Positions 30,566 through 39,060 are shown, numbered from the stretch's first letter. The stretch is 64,000 nt of DNA from Cystobacter fuscus (GCF_002305875.1 NZ_CP022098.1:3472001-3536000); one strand, 5' to 3'. Program-made: numbers and translations. Notes: generated by a model not told the origin, from the sequence alone.

Positions 30566-33258
30566 GGTTTGCTTCCCACGGGGGGCGTGGGAGTCGTTGT
30601 CTGGGATGCCTCCAACACGCCCAGTTGGACTTGCTCGCCTGGTTGCAGGGAGAAGGTGCGACTGGCGAGTATCTGGAAGCGCTCGGCCGAACCGCTGATG
30701 ACGAGGAGCCGGTTGGGCCCGGAGGGGAGCCGTTGCACGAGGAAGCGCCCCTGGGCGTCGGTGCGCGGACCCTCGCGGCTGATCAACGCGAGCACGTTGT
30801 CGAAGGTACTCACCCCGGACTCGGATTTGACGAGGACGTCATAGCCCTGGAGTGGCTGATGCGTCGCCGCATCGAGCACCGTGCCCGAGACGGAGCCCCA
30901 GGGCACCAGCTCGAGTTCCACCGGCGTGGAGCCGATCCCCACCTCCACGGTGCGCAGCGCGCTCCCCTCGTCCGAGGTCACTCCAATCGAGTACCGGCCA
31001 GGCACGACCCCGGGGATGCTGAACTCACCGGACCCGTCTTTCCCCTGGAACTGGTATTGCGAGGGCCCCTGGGCGGTGAGGACGAACTGGCGCACGGGAC
31101 TCCCCGCACGCCGGACGCTCCCGCGCAGCTTCAGGCCCGGAACGAGCCGGACCTCGAGCCGCTCCTGGCGGCCCTGCCGCAGTTCGCTCCGCACGAGCCC
31201 CTGTTCTCCTGTCTCGGGCGCGAAGCCCGCGATCTCGTAAGCACCGCAGCGCAGATGCTCCATCTGGAAGGAGCCGTCGGGGCCGCTGAGCGCCACACGC
31301 GCCGGGTCTTGCGTGGAGCGCCCGGCGGCAGCCGCTGGCTTCACGCTGACCCATGCGTCCGGTTGGGCGCCTCCGGTGGATGCCTGAATCCTTCCGAGCA
31401 CCCCGCAGCCGCGGCTCTCGACGACGACGGTCTGCCCGGTGAGGTGTTGCCCGGCGGCCAGGAGGATGCGGCTTCCCCCGGTGGGCGCGCGCACTTCCAG
31501 GGCTCCCGTGGAGTCCTCCGCCTCGAGGCGGTAGGAGGCCGCCGCCAGGCCCGTCAACCTGAAGTGGCCGTCCTCCTCCGACATGCCTCCAGAAATGCCC
31601 GCGGGGAGCCGGCCTTCGAAACCCTGGCCACGGGGCTCCGCGACGGCGCGGATCGACACGTTGGGGACCGCGCGCCCCTGCTCGTCCACCACCCGGCCCT
31701 CGATACGTCCTCCTGGCGAGACCTGGATGAGGGTGTGCTCGGGGTCTCCACTTCCGACGTCCACCTGGGCGCTGCCTCGTCCTCCCTCGAGGGTGGTGGC
31801 CACCAGGGTGAACGCGCCAGGAGGAACGCCGCTCAGCTCGAATGCGCCTTCCCGCGTGGAGCGGGTCCGCAGGTTGAAGACGGTCATCGCCGTCAGCATG
31901 GAGCCCTGACTCTCGCGGCGTGGCTCGATGGTGATCCACGCCTCCGCCGCCGGCTCCACGCGCCCGCGCACCGTGGCGCCGGTGTCCACCTCGACGCGCA
32001 CGTCCGTGACGGAGGTGTCCTTGACCGTGACCATGGGGCTGAGAAGCCGTGGCACGAAGTTTCCGCCCGTGGTGATGAGCCGGTAGCGCCCGGCCCCTGG
32101 AACCAGGAGCTGGAACGCTCCCTGCTCGTCCGAGGGAGTGGACTCCCGGGCCGACTCCTGGGTCTCCGTGTGCAGGGCGGACACGTGGGCACCAGCCACG
32201 GGCGTGCCACTGCCTTTCTGGACCACCTGTCCGGAGATGCTCAGGGCGCGGTCGACGAGCAGCACGATGTCCCGCGCCTGCGCGGCGATGCCCAGGTCGA
32301 CCGGGACCGGCTCGGACAGGAAGCCGGGGCTGGTGGCGCGCAAGCGCACCCTTCCCGATGGAAGTTGCCGGATGACGAAGTTGCCGGAGTCGTCGGTGAG
32401 GACCGCCGGGGGGAGCTCCGCATCCAGGGAGAAGCTGCCCTTGGGGCTATCGCCCAGCGACCAGCTCACCCGTGCCCCGGCGACGGGATGACCTCCCTCG
32501 CGGGTGAGGACCCGGCCCTGGATGGACGCCGCGGGCGTGAGCAGGAAGTCTTGTTTGCGGGGGACGTTCTCCATCCGGACCGTCGCGGCTCCGTCCGTGT
32601 AGTCCGGATGGGATGCGGTGAGGCCATAGACGCCCGCGTCGAGCCAGAGCTGGTATTGCCCGTTCGCGTCCGTCCATGAAGCGGGCCGGGGGCCCGTGCG
32701 GCCGAACTCGGGCGCGGGAACCTGCTCGACGGCGACGACCCGCGCGCCGGCGATGGGCCCTCCGCCGACATCCAACACCGTGCCCCGGAGCTCGACTCCG
32801 CCTGACTGCAGCTGGAAGTCCACCGTCTGGGGAGGACCGAGTGGCGATACAGCCAGGAGCCGCTGCGCCGGCCGGTAGCCAGGGGCGGTGGCCGACAGGG
32901 CATAGCTCCCCCCGGGCAGTTGACACAGTGCCCAGCGGCCCTGCCCATCCGCCCGCGCCAGCGAGGGCTCTCCAGTGGCCTGTTGGGGAGTGGCGCTGAC
33001 CGTGGCGCCCGCGAGCGCCTGGCCGGATGTCGTGCTCACCCGTCCAGACACCGCGCAACCCCCTGTCGCCGGGAGGCGCGAAGCGGCTGGCCCGGGCTCG
33101 GTCCGCGGCCTTTCATCCGCTCGCTTCCGTTCGACGGTGGGACGCTCCGGCGCGGCGGGTTCGGGCTGGAAGGCCATCCACAGGGCAATCCCGGCCAGGA
33201 GCACCACTCCGAACGCCACCAGGAGAGTTCGTCCGCGTGTCATGCCGTCCTTCTTCAT
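30562..33258 (-). CDS. Large exported protein of tandem carboxypeptidase-regulatory-like domains
   Basis: The 898-residue protein has one N-terminal membrane anchor (GRTLLVAFGVVLLAGIALWM) and a charged linker. About eight to nine repeats of 80-90 residues follow with the CarboxypepD_reg pattern, for example VSGRVSTTSGQALAGATVSA, then GQGRWALCQLPGGSYALSA; also VRGTV/IQGRV/ISGQV openings and DGSFQMEHLRCGAYEI-type closings. The domains are probably periplasmic or surface-exposed and adhesive or structural. ATG 33258 overlaps the JmjC gene stop (ATGA) and the stop overlaps the next gene start, so three genes are coupled. Its tie to the peptide cluster is by gene order only. Confidence 0.8.
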   Translation of the reverse strand: MKKDGMTRGRTLLVAFGVVLLAGIALWMAFQPEPAAPERPTVERKRADERPRTEPGPAASRLPATGGCAVSGRVSTTSGQALAGATVSATPQQATGEPSLARADGQGRWALCQLPGGSYALSATAPGYRPAQRLLAVSPLGPPQTVDFQLQSGGVELRGTVLDVGGGPIAGARVVAVEQVPAPEFGRTGPRPASWTDANGQYQLWLDAGVYGLTASHPDYTDGAATVRMENVPRKQDFLLTPAASIQGRVLTREGGHPVAGARVSWSLGDSPKGSFSLDAELPPAVLTDDSGNFVIRQLPSGRVRLRATSPGFLSEPVPVDLGIAAQARDIVLLVDRALSISGQVVQKGSGTPVAGAHVSALHTETQESARESTPSDEQGAFQLLVPGAGRYRLITTGGNFVPRLLSPMVTVKDTSVTDVRVEVDTGATVRGRVEPAAEAWITIEPRRESQGSMLTAMTVFNLRTRSTREGAFELSGVPPGAFTLVATTLEGGRGSAQVDVGSGDPEHTLIQVSPGGRIEGRVVDEQGRAVPNVSIRAVAEPRGQGFEGRLPAGISGGMSEEDGHFRLTGLAAASYRLEAEDSTGALEVRAPTGGSRILLAAGQHLTGQTVVVESRGCGVLGRIQASTGGAQPDAWVSVKPAAAAGRSTQDPARVALSGPDGSFQMEHLRCGAYEIAGFAPETGEQGLVRSELRQGRQERLEVRLVPGLKLRGSVRRAGSPVRQFVLTAQGPSQYQFQGKDGSGEFSIPGVVPGRYSIGVTSDEGSALRTVEVGIGSTPVELELVPWGSVSGTVLDAATHQPLQGYDVLVKSESGVSTFDNVLALISREGPRTDAQGRFLVQRLPSGPNRLLVISGSAERFQILASRTFSLQPGEQVQLGVLEASQTTTPTPPVGSKP

Positions 33259-34580
33259 ACGTGCGGCGCGGGTGTCGGGCTCTCCACCGGGGTGGTGAGC
33301 TGTTCGCCCTCGCGGCGCAGCAGCCCCCGTGTCAGCAGGGTCTCGAGCACTTCGATGCCCTGCTTCATGGAGATGTCTCCCCACTGCTCCACCTCGGCCA
33401 CGGTGAAGCGCTGGCGGGCCGCGATGCCGCGCACGAGGGACAACGCCTCTCCGGGCAGGAGCACCTCGGTATTGCAGCCATAGACATACACGAACTGGGT
33501 CCCGTCCGGTCCGGGCTTCCTCACGTAGGAGAGGGGATAGGGTTCGGTGCGCACCAGCACATCCTCCGGCTTCAGGGGTGAGGTGGGCGCCTGGCCGTCC
33601 AGCGAGACGTAGGGACTGCTGGTGACCGCGCGCCGCCAGATGCGCTCCAGCTCGACCCCGCGGGAGGACAGCTTGCCGAGCAGGTCACGCAGCTCGCCCA
33701 GGCGCGCGGTGATGAACTGCTCCACCTCCAGGGGGATTTCACCGGGCCGCGTCTGCTCCAGGGGGGTGGCGGGCAGGATGGCGCGCCACTCCAGCTTCTC
33801 GCTGAGCAGGCGCTCGATTTCCGGGAAGAGCAATTGCAGCATGCCGACCGTCTCGAAGGCCATGTTGAGCGCGAGCGATTCCCCGCTGGCCTTCGCGTTG
33901 TGCCATGTGCCGGGCGGCAGGTAGAGCAGATCCCCGGGCTCGAGCAGCACCTCTTCGAACTGGCTCTCGTCCGGGGTGGGCACGTCCAGCTTCTGCCGTC
34001 TGTTGTTGTGCTCACCGTGCCGTATCTGGCCATCCTTCTGGACGAGCGCGTTGGCGAGCGGGTAGTTCGTCGCGGGAAGCCGCGAGTACAGCCAACGCTT
34101 GCTGCCGGAGATCTGGATGATCGTCGCATGGCGCGCGTCGTAGTGGGTGTCCAGGCCCTCTCCATCCGGTGAGAGGTAGCAGTTGAAGCGCACCGGCGTG
34201 GCCAGGTTCATCTGGCGTTTGATGTGCGCGGCGAACTCCGCGAGCACCGCGTCTCCCGCGGTGATGTCATTGACGCAGACGGTGGTCCGGGAGGCGAGCG
34301 CCTCGCGGACCTGGGTCGGCTCGATCTCGATGCCCGCCTGAAGGTCGTGGCGGTTGCGCCATAGCGCCCGGATCGAGAAGGGCGCGGGCTTCCGCTTGTC
34401 GAAGCCCACGCGCAAGATGGCTCGGTCGAACCGCTCCCGATCGAAGAGCCGGGCGAACTTGGTGGGCGTTCCTCGGACGTAGAGGGGCTTCTTCTCCCAG
34501 TACTCGGAGAGGAACTCCTTCGGGCTGACCGGGTACAGGAACTCCGCGAGTTCCCTGCCCGAACCGTTGCTCATGCTCAT
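33255..34580 (-). CDS. JmjC/cupin-domain Fe(II)-dependent oxygenase-like protein
   Basis: The 441-residue protein has an N-terminal ROXA/JmjC-like region (FLSEYWEKKPLYVRG, typical of cupin_4 proteins). The metal-binding double-stranded beta-helix contains THYDARHATIIQISGSKRWL (HxD pair) and the distal His in PPGTWHNAKASGESLALNM. These supply the 2-His-1-carboxylate Fe(II) site of 2-oxoglutarate oxygenases such as ribosomal hydroxylases. The C-terminal 150 residues are a winged-helix-like region. GAGGTGG precedes ATG 34580. It lies directly after the ABC exporter of the peptide cluster, so hydroxylation of the peptide is an attractive inference, not shown. Confidence 0.85.
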   Translation of the reverse strand: MSMSNGSGRELAEFLYPVSPKEFLSEYWEKKPLYVRGTPTKFARLFDRERFDRAILRVGFDKRKPAPFSIRALWRNRHDLQAGIEIEPTQVREALASRTTVCVNDITAGDAVLAEFAAHIKRQMNLATPVRFNCYLSPDGEGLDTHYDARHATIIQISGSKRWLYSRLPATNYPLANALVQKDGQIRHGEHNNRRQKLDVPTPDESQFEEVLLEPGDLLYLPPGTWHNAKASGESLALNMAFETVGMLQLLFPEIERLLSEKLEWRAILPATPLEQTRPGEIPLEVEQFITARLGELRDLLGKLSSRGVELERIWRRAVTSSPYVSLDGQAPTSPLKPEDVLVRTEPYPLSYVRKPGPDGTQFVYVYGCNTEVLLPGEALSLVRGIAARQRFTVAEVEQWGDISMKQGIEVLETLLTRGLLRREGEQLTTPVESPTPAPHV

Positions 34581-34625
34581 GAAACCACCTCATGCGTGAA
34601 AGAGGATCGACGCAGTGGAGTTTCC

Positions 34626-34644
34626 CCTCGCCGGGGAGGCGAGG
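34626..34644 (-). repeat. Small hairpin between the ABC and JmjC genes
   Basis: A perfect 7-bp inverted repeat (CCTCGCC, 5-base loop, GGCGAGG) lies in the 74-base gap after the ABC transporter stop. Without a T tract it could be a weak attenuator or an mRNA processing element dosing the downstream genes. Short GC hairpins arise by chance in such DNA. Confidence 0.3.
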
Positions 34645-34654
34645 CAGCCTAGCA

Positions 34655-36517
34655 TCAACCCAGGGTGCGCAGCATGGGCTGCGCGGGAGTTTCCTGTGCC
34701 GCGAGGTCGTCGACATAGGGTGCGGCCTGCAGCCGGAACAGCCGGGCGTAGGGGCCCTCCGCCCGCAGGAGCGATTCGTGATCACCCTGCTCGACAATCC
34801 TTCCCTTCTCGAGCACGACGATGCGATCCGCCACGCGCGTCGATGACAGCCGGTGGGTGATGAAGACGACGGCGCGGCCACGCCCCAATTCCCGGAGCCG
34901 GTGGAACAGATCATGCTCCTGGCGCGCGTCCAGGGCGGAGGAGGGCTCGTCGAGGATGAGCAGTGGTGCCGCCCGGACGAAGGCGCGGGCCACGGCGATC
35001 CGCTGCCACTGGCCGGAGGAGAGTTGAACGCCGTCCTCGAACGCGCGCCCGAGCATCGTGTTCACGCCCTCGGGCAGTCCCGCCACCACGTCATCCAGGC
35101 CCGCGGCACGCAAGGCCGCCGCGAGCTGGTCGGCGCGTGCCTCGTTGCCCAACAGGACGTTGTCTCTCAGGCTGAGCTCGAAGCGCGCGAAGTCCTGCCA
35201 CACCACGCTCACGAGCGAGCGGTACTCGTCGGGATCGAACTGGCGCAGATCCGTGCCATCCAGGGTCATCACCCCTTCGGATGGATCATAGAGCCGGGCC
35301 AGCAGCTTCACGAGCGTCGTCTTGCCGGAGCCGTTTTCTCCCACGATGGAGACCACCTCGCCGGGCCGCAGGCTCAGGTTGATGTCGTGCAGCGTGGGCT
35401 GCTCGGCTCCCGGGTAGTGGAAGCCCACCTGGCGCAGTTCCACCGCTTGCTGGATGTCCCGGGGGGGAGTGACGCGCGGGGCCCGCTCCTGGAGCGTGGG
35501 CTGGAGCCGCAGGAACTCGAAATAGCGGCTCAGGAACAGGTTGTGCTCGAACGCGCTCGACAAGGACGTCAGCACCGAGGACAGGTGGAGCTGGAGCGTC
35601 TGGAGGGCCGCCACCCCCATGGTCAGCGTGCCCAGGGACAGCCGTCCGCTGAGTGCTTCCATCGCGAGCGCCGCATAGGCACCGTAATAGGCGAGCCGGG
35701 ACAGGACTCGCCCTCCGAGCCCCAGGCGCGCGTTTTGCGAGGCGAGCGCGCGGTCCTCCGCGAGGAACGTCTTCAACCGCTCCCGCATGTGCCCCAGCAG
35801 CCAGGGCGCCACGCCGAACACACGCATTTCCTTGGCGAGTGTGCCGTCGGTGAGGATGCCCTGGTAGTAGGCGAGACGGCGGCCCAGGGGACTGCGCATG
35901 TCCATCAGTCCGAACTTGCGCGCGACCCCCCGGAATTGGAACCGCATCTCGGGAATGCACGCCAGCAGCACGAGCACCAGGGCCGCCGGGAAGAGGCCGA
36001 CCACGAGCATTGCCTGGGCCACCAGGGCCGCCAGGGACTGCATCCCCCGGAGCGTCTCCCGGTACAGCACCATGGGGCGGAAGCCCACCTCGCGCGTCGC
36101 CTTCTCGAGCTGGTCGTAGAAGTGGGGAGTGTCGAAGTGCGCCAGGTCGAGCGAGGCCGCCTTCGCGAGCACCGAGAGCGTGGCATGGGCCTCGACCTTG
36201 CGCCCCAGTCCATCGTTCACGTACTCCGCGAGCGCCTGGAACAGCTCCCGGGAGATCGCGAGCAGGGCCATCAGCCCGATCCATCCCAGCACTCGGTACA
36301 GGTTCTCCTCCGAGGGCTGGGCGATGCCCGCCGCGACTCCGTCCACCACGTTCTTGGAGGCCCACAACAGGCCCGTGGGAATGCAGGCTCCCATCAGCAG
36401 GAGCACGGAGGCCAGGAGCGTTCCGGTGGGATCCGTGTTCCATACCAGCCGCAGCACGCGCCAGACGAACGCGAGCGTGAGTGGCGCCTGCGTGCTCGGT
36501 CTTCCGGTCGATGCCAA
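34655..36517 (-). CDS. ABC transporter, fused permease and ATPase (peptide exporter type)
   Basis: The 620-residue half-transporter has five to six membrane helices in residues 20-300. The ATPase from about 375 has Walker A GENGSGKT, signature LSSGQWQRIAVARA (LSSGQ rather than LSGGQ) and Walker B LLILDEPSSALD, then the H-loop ITHRLSS. There is no N-terminal C39 peptidase, so it would not itself remove a leader. Start is TTG after GGAAGGGG. Sitting between an ATP-grasp ligase and a JmjC protein in a precursor-headed operon, it most likely exports the modified peptides or gives self-protection. Confidence 0.9.
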   Translation of the reverse strand: MASTGRPSTQAPLTLAFVWRVLRLVWNTDPTGTLLASVLLLMGACIPTGLLWASKNVVDGVAAGIAQPSEENLYRVLGWIGLMALLAISRELFQALAEYVNDGLGRKVEAHATLSVLAKAASLDLAHFDTPHFYDQLEKATREVGFRPMVLYRETLRGMQSLAALVAQAMLVVGLFPAALVLVLLACIPEMRFQFRGVARKFGLMDMRSPLGRRLAYYQGILTDGTLAKEMRVFGVAPWLLGHMRERLKTFLAEDRALASQNARLGLGGRVLSRLAYYGAYAALAMEALSGRLSLGTLTMGVAALQTLQLHLSSVLTSLSSAFEHNLFLSRYFEFLRLQPTLQERAPRVTPPRDIQQAVELRQVGFHYPGAEQPTLHDINLSLRPGEVVSIVGENGSGKTTLVKLLARLYDPSEGVMTLDGTDLRQFDPDEYRSLVSVVWQDFARFELSLRDNVLLGNEARADQLAAALRAAGLDDVVAGLPEGVNTMLGRAFEDGVQLSSGQWQRIAVARAFVRAAPLLILDEPSSALDARQEHDLFHRLRELGRGRAVVFITHRLSSTRVADRIVVLEKGRIVEQGDHESLLRAEGPYARLFRLQAAPYVDDLAAQETPAQPMLRTLG

Positions 36518-36553
36518 GAACGAACCCCTTCCGGGCGACTTCCGCCCAGCCTG

Positions 36554-37540
36554 TCAGCCCATCCCGCCGCGGACCAGCATGGCGGCGAGGGCATCGGAGA
36601 TGGGCAGCTCCGTGGCATCCTCGATCCAGGCGTACATCCCGGTGGGATTCATCTCCAGGAAGACATACTCGCCCTCGGGCGTGAAGATCATGTCGATCGC
36701 CGAGTAGGCCAGCCCGAACTCCCGCGTTATCGCCAGGCAGGACTCGGCGACCTTGGGGGGCAGCGCGTGGACGCGGTACGAGATCTTCACCGACTCATTC
36801 CAGGTCTTCCGGTAGTCGATGGTCGTCGCCTCGTGGTTCTGTGAATGCAGCTCCGCGGCGAAGACCTCGTTGCCGACGATGGTGATGCGGACCTCGAACC
36901 TCTTGGGCACGTAGGCCTGGAGGATGGCCGGACAGAACTGGAGCTGGTCGAGCTCGGAGATGTCCTTCTCGCTCAGGATATTGGTGTAGATCATCCGCGG
37001 AGGCGTCGCGGAATCACCGTTCTTCTCGATCAACACCGGCAGGCCGATGGCCTTGTAGGCGACCCTGGCATGCTGTGCGCAGAAGGCCTTGGCGTCCTCG
37101 GGAGAATTGGTGACCAGCGTGGGCGGCACCCGGAGGCCAAGCCGTGGCGCGAGCGCGAGCTGGCGGGGCTTGTCATTCGCGGCATGGTTGCGGTCGTTCA
37201 CGTTGACCATGAACGCGCGCTCCTGCAGGACGCGATAGGCGCTGTGCATCACGGTCTGGCACTGGTGATGGATGAACTTCGACTCCGGCGCGGAGATGCC
37301 CTCGGGCAGATCATACTCCCCGTACTTCCACAACCACGCCGAGCGCACGCTGGACAAGTCAATCCGCTTGCCCGAGCCATTCACGAAGAACGCGGTCGTT
37401 TGATCCGAGCCAAGCGCGACCCGTGCCTTCCGCGGATAGTCGTTCGTGTTGAAGCGGACCCAGGGCTGACCCATCTTGGTGAGTCGCCGGATGACTCGGT
37501 CGGCAGTGGGCTCCCAGGCATTCGTGGTGATGAGGATCAT
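36554..37540 (-). CDS. MvdD-like ATP-grasp RiPP maturase (graspetide ligase)
   Basis: This 328-residue protein belongs to the microviridin-type ATP-grasp group. It opens with MILITTNAWEPTADRVIRRL and VRFNTNDYP, has ATP-binding lysines around VAYKAIG, LQAYVPKRFEVRITIVGNEV, and the Mg-binding end GEYVFLEMNPTGMYAWIE, in which Glu and Asn ligate Mg. These enzymes phosphorylate Asp/Glu side chains of a precursor and join them to Thr/Ser (ester) or Lys (amide). ATG 37540 is clear from the conserved start, though the ribosome site is weak. Two precursor genes lie 115 and 456 bases upstream on the same strand; there is no second ligase, unlike the MdnB/MdnC pair. Confidence 0.92.
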   Translation of the reverse strand: MILITTNAWEPTADRVIRRLTKMGQPWVRFNTNDYPRKARVALGSDQTTAFFVNGSGKRIDLSSVRSAWLWKYGEYDLPEGISAPESKFIHHQCQTVMHSAYRVLQERAFMVNVNDRNHAANDKPRQLALAPRLGLRVPPTLVTNSPEDAKAFCAQHARVAYKAIGLPVLIEKNGDSATPPRMIYTNILSEKDISELDQLQFCPAILQAYVPKRFEVRITIVGNEVFAAELHSQNHEATTIDYRKTWNESVKISYRVHALPPKVAESCLAITREFGLAYSAIDMIFTPEGEYVFLEMNPTGMYAWIEDATELPISDALAAMLVRGGMG

Positions 37541-37654
37541 AGGGTGGGGCTCAACTGCTGCTCTGTGCGTGCACTGGGAGCGGTCCACCCGCGCATACCG
37601 TGGGGGCCCCACGTCTCGCGACGGGCCGGCCACCGGGGGTGAACCGCCTGGCGG

Positions 37655-37888
37655 CTAGGGAACAAAGTCGGCGTCGAGGTACAACTTGCCGTTGATGTAA
37701 TCAACCGTGCTGGTGCCCCCGATCGGTATGTCGCTCTCATCGGCGGAGGAGGCGATGTGCTGCAAGACGAAGCCGTCGACTTCTGGTGCGTACTCCGCTG
37801 CCACCTGGCTTCCCTTCATGCACTCCTCGAAGCGTTTGAAGAACAGGGCTGGGACCGCGGCGCTCGTGGTGCTGGCATCAGTTCGCAT
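37655..37888 (-). CDS. Graspetide-like precursor peptide B
   Basis: The 77-residue peptide has an AAGGAG ribosome site before ATG 37888. The leader holds PALFFKRFEE at 13-22 and EYAPEVDGF at 32-40, nearly identical to peptide A. PALFFKRFEE resembles the PFFARFL helix that microviridin ligases bind. The C-terminal core GGTSTVDYINGKLYLDADFV ends with P and offers Thr59, Ser60, Thr61 and Lys68 as donors and Asp63, Asp72 and Asp74 as acceptors. The shared end is Lys then a DADF tail. Modification topology cannot be told from sequence. It lies directly upstream of the ATP-grasp gene. Confidence 0.82.
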   Translation of the reverse strand: MRTDASTTSAAVPALFFKRFEECMKGSQVAAEYAPEVDGFVLQHIASSADESDIPIGGTSTVDYINGKLYLDADFVP

Positions 37889-37995
37889 GGCCGCTCCTTG
37901 GAGGAGAATCATGTCAAGAGTCGACCAGCCCACGTGCTTGCCGGAACGGCGCGAACACGATCGGCTGGTCTCCTCGTCAGGCGATTCGTCGGTGA

Positions 37996-38238
37996 CTAGA
38001 AGTCCGCGTCGGCGTCGGCATCCCACTTGCCGCCACTGCTGTAGGTGCCGCTGGCGCTGCCGCTGCCGTCGTCCGGCAACTGCTCGAGATCATCCTGGGC
38101 CGCGGTGAGCCGGAAGACGAGGCCGTCGACTTCCGGAGAGTACTCGTAGGCGCCGATGCTCTGGCGCATGGGCTCCTCGAAACGCTTGAAGAAGAGGGCG
38201 GGGGACACGGCGGGGGTGGTGCTGATCTCAGTCTGCAT
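37996..38238 (-). CDS. Graspetide-like precursor peptide A
   Basis: This 80-residue peptide is the first gene of the operon, with GGAGG nine bases before ATG 38238. The leader contains PALFFKRFEE at 13-22 and EYSPEVDGL at 32-40, aligning without gaps to peptide B over about 40 residues. The core SGTYSSGGKWDADADADF closes the protein: Thr65, Ser67, Ser68 and Lys71 are possible donors, and Asp73, 75, 77 and 79 possible acceptors. The alternating Asp-Ala run is unlike the TxKxPSD microviridin core, so the ring pattern may be new. Leader conservation with core divergence is typical of RiPP precursors. Confidence 0.82.
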   Translation of the reverse strand: MQTEISTTPAVSPALFFKRFEEPMRQSIGAYEYSPEVDGLVFRLTAAQDDLEQLPDDGSGSASGTYSSGGKWDADADADF

Positions 38239-38287
38239 GAATCCTCCGGGGGACTTCACTCAGCTGCATTGTCCGTAAAGCGACATC

Positions 38288-38316
38288 AAGATACGCTATT
38301 GGATTAGATGGATCAA
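38288..38316 (-). promoter_or_regulatory. Predicted sigma-70-type promoter of the peptide operon
   Basis: On the minus strand, TTGATC (38316-38311) and TATCTT (38293-38288) are separated by exactly 17 bases, each matching consensus at four of six positions. It lies in an AT-rich island unlike its surroundings, 50 bases before the start of precursor A. Transcription would begin near 38281, giving a leader of about 40 bases. Confidence 0.5.
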
Positions 38317-38519
38317 TCATGAATGTGAATTTTATTCGTACTCCTGGAAAAGCCAGGAACGACGGACCCGGGCCCGGGCGGCCGCCCGCGACGTCTCGTC
38401 GTCCCGTCGCTTCTCGGTCCAGCGTGATGGGTCAGAACACGTAGGGGGCGCGCCTGGCCCGGTCTGTCTTCCCAGGGCGCTGGTGCAGGAGGCGGAAGGC
38501 GGCCTTGGCTTCCTTTGGG

Positions 38520-38993
38520 TTACCGCTCCCAGTGTCGATGCTCCAGCCGGTAGACCTCCAGGGAACGTTGGAGGGGAGCCAGCAGCCACAGATGGCTCAC
38601 GCCCTCGCGGCCATAGGCCTTCATCTTCTTCTCCCGATCCAGCACCGCCGTGGAAGGCGAGAGCACCTCGCAGACCCAGTCGGGGGCCAGGGTGACGGCC
38701 GCTGTGTGGGGCATCTCCGGCATGCGTTCCCGGCGCCAACCCGCGAGGTCCGGTACCAGGGCGTCATTCCCCAGGTGCAACTCGGGCTCGCTCAGGATGA
38801 TCCAACCACCGGGGCCCTCCTCGCCCAGGTCGAAGGGTTTTCCCAACAGCATTCCGAGTCGAGAAGTGGCCCTTGCATATAGCGGGGCCGGGCGGGGGCT
38901 CACGTACAGCTCGCCATCGACGATCTCTCCCACTCGATGGGGAGGGACTGTCTCCAGGTCTTCGAAGGAGGCCCCGCGCTTCGACCCGCTCAT
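38520..38993 (-). CDS. Uma2-family (DUF820) endonuclease-like protein, C-terminally truncated
   Basis: The 157-residue product carries the PD-(D/E)xK-like Uma2 core: EIVDGELYVSPRPAPLYARA, then PELHLGNDALVPDLAGWRRE, then WVCEVLSPSTAVLDREKKMK (acidic metal ligands and Lys) and VSHLWLLAP. Uma2 proteins normally continue about 30-35 residues after LEVYRL through a WxLLG...EPF segment. Here the frame stops at HWER. The catalytic core is retained, but the missing end suggests an eroded copy. An alternative in-frame GTG lies at 39002. Uma2 genes are abundant and often mobile in myxobacteria, with unknown function. Confidence 0.75.
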   Translation of the reverse strand: MSGSKRGASFEDLETVPPHRVGEIVDGELYVSPRPAPLYARATSRLGMLLGKPFDLGEEGPGGWIILSEPELHLGNDALVPDLAGWRRERMPEMPHTAAVTLAPDWVCEVLSPSTAVLDREKKMKAYGREGVSHLWLLAPLQRSLEVYRLEHRHWER

Positions 38994-39025
38994 GGCGGCC
39001 ACCCATGGCCGTTGCTCAAGTCATG

Positions 39026-39060
39026 ACCCATGAAGTCATCATGAAGATGACCTCATGGGT
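39026..39060. repeat. Long imperfect palindrome between the M61 and Uma2 genes
   Basis: ACCCATGA (39026-39033) pairs with TCATGGGT (39053-39060). Inside it GTCATC (39035-39040) pairs with GATGAC (39046-39051), leaving a 5-base loop and one mismatch: 14 of 15 positions paired. It sits 58 bases after the M61 peptidase stop and 33 bases upstream of the Uma2 start, so it may be a terminator or an operator. No T run follows. Confidence 0.5.

Noticed and set aside
34655-36517. Peptidase-containing (C39) bacteriocin exporter
   Set aside because: The N-terminus goes directly into membrane helices and no Cys/His/Asp peptidase domain is present.
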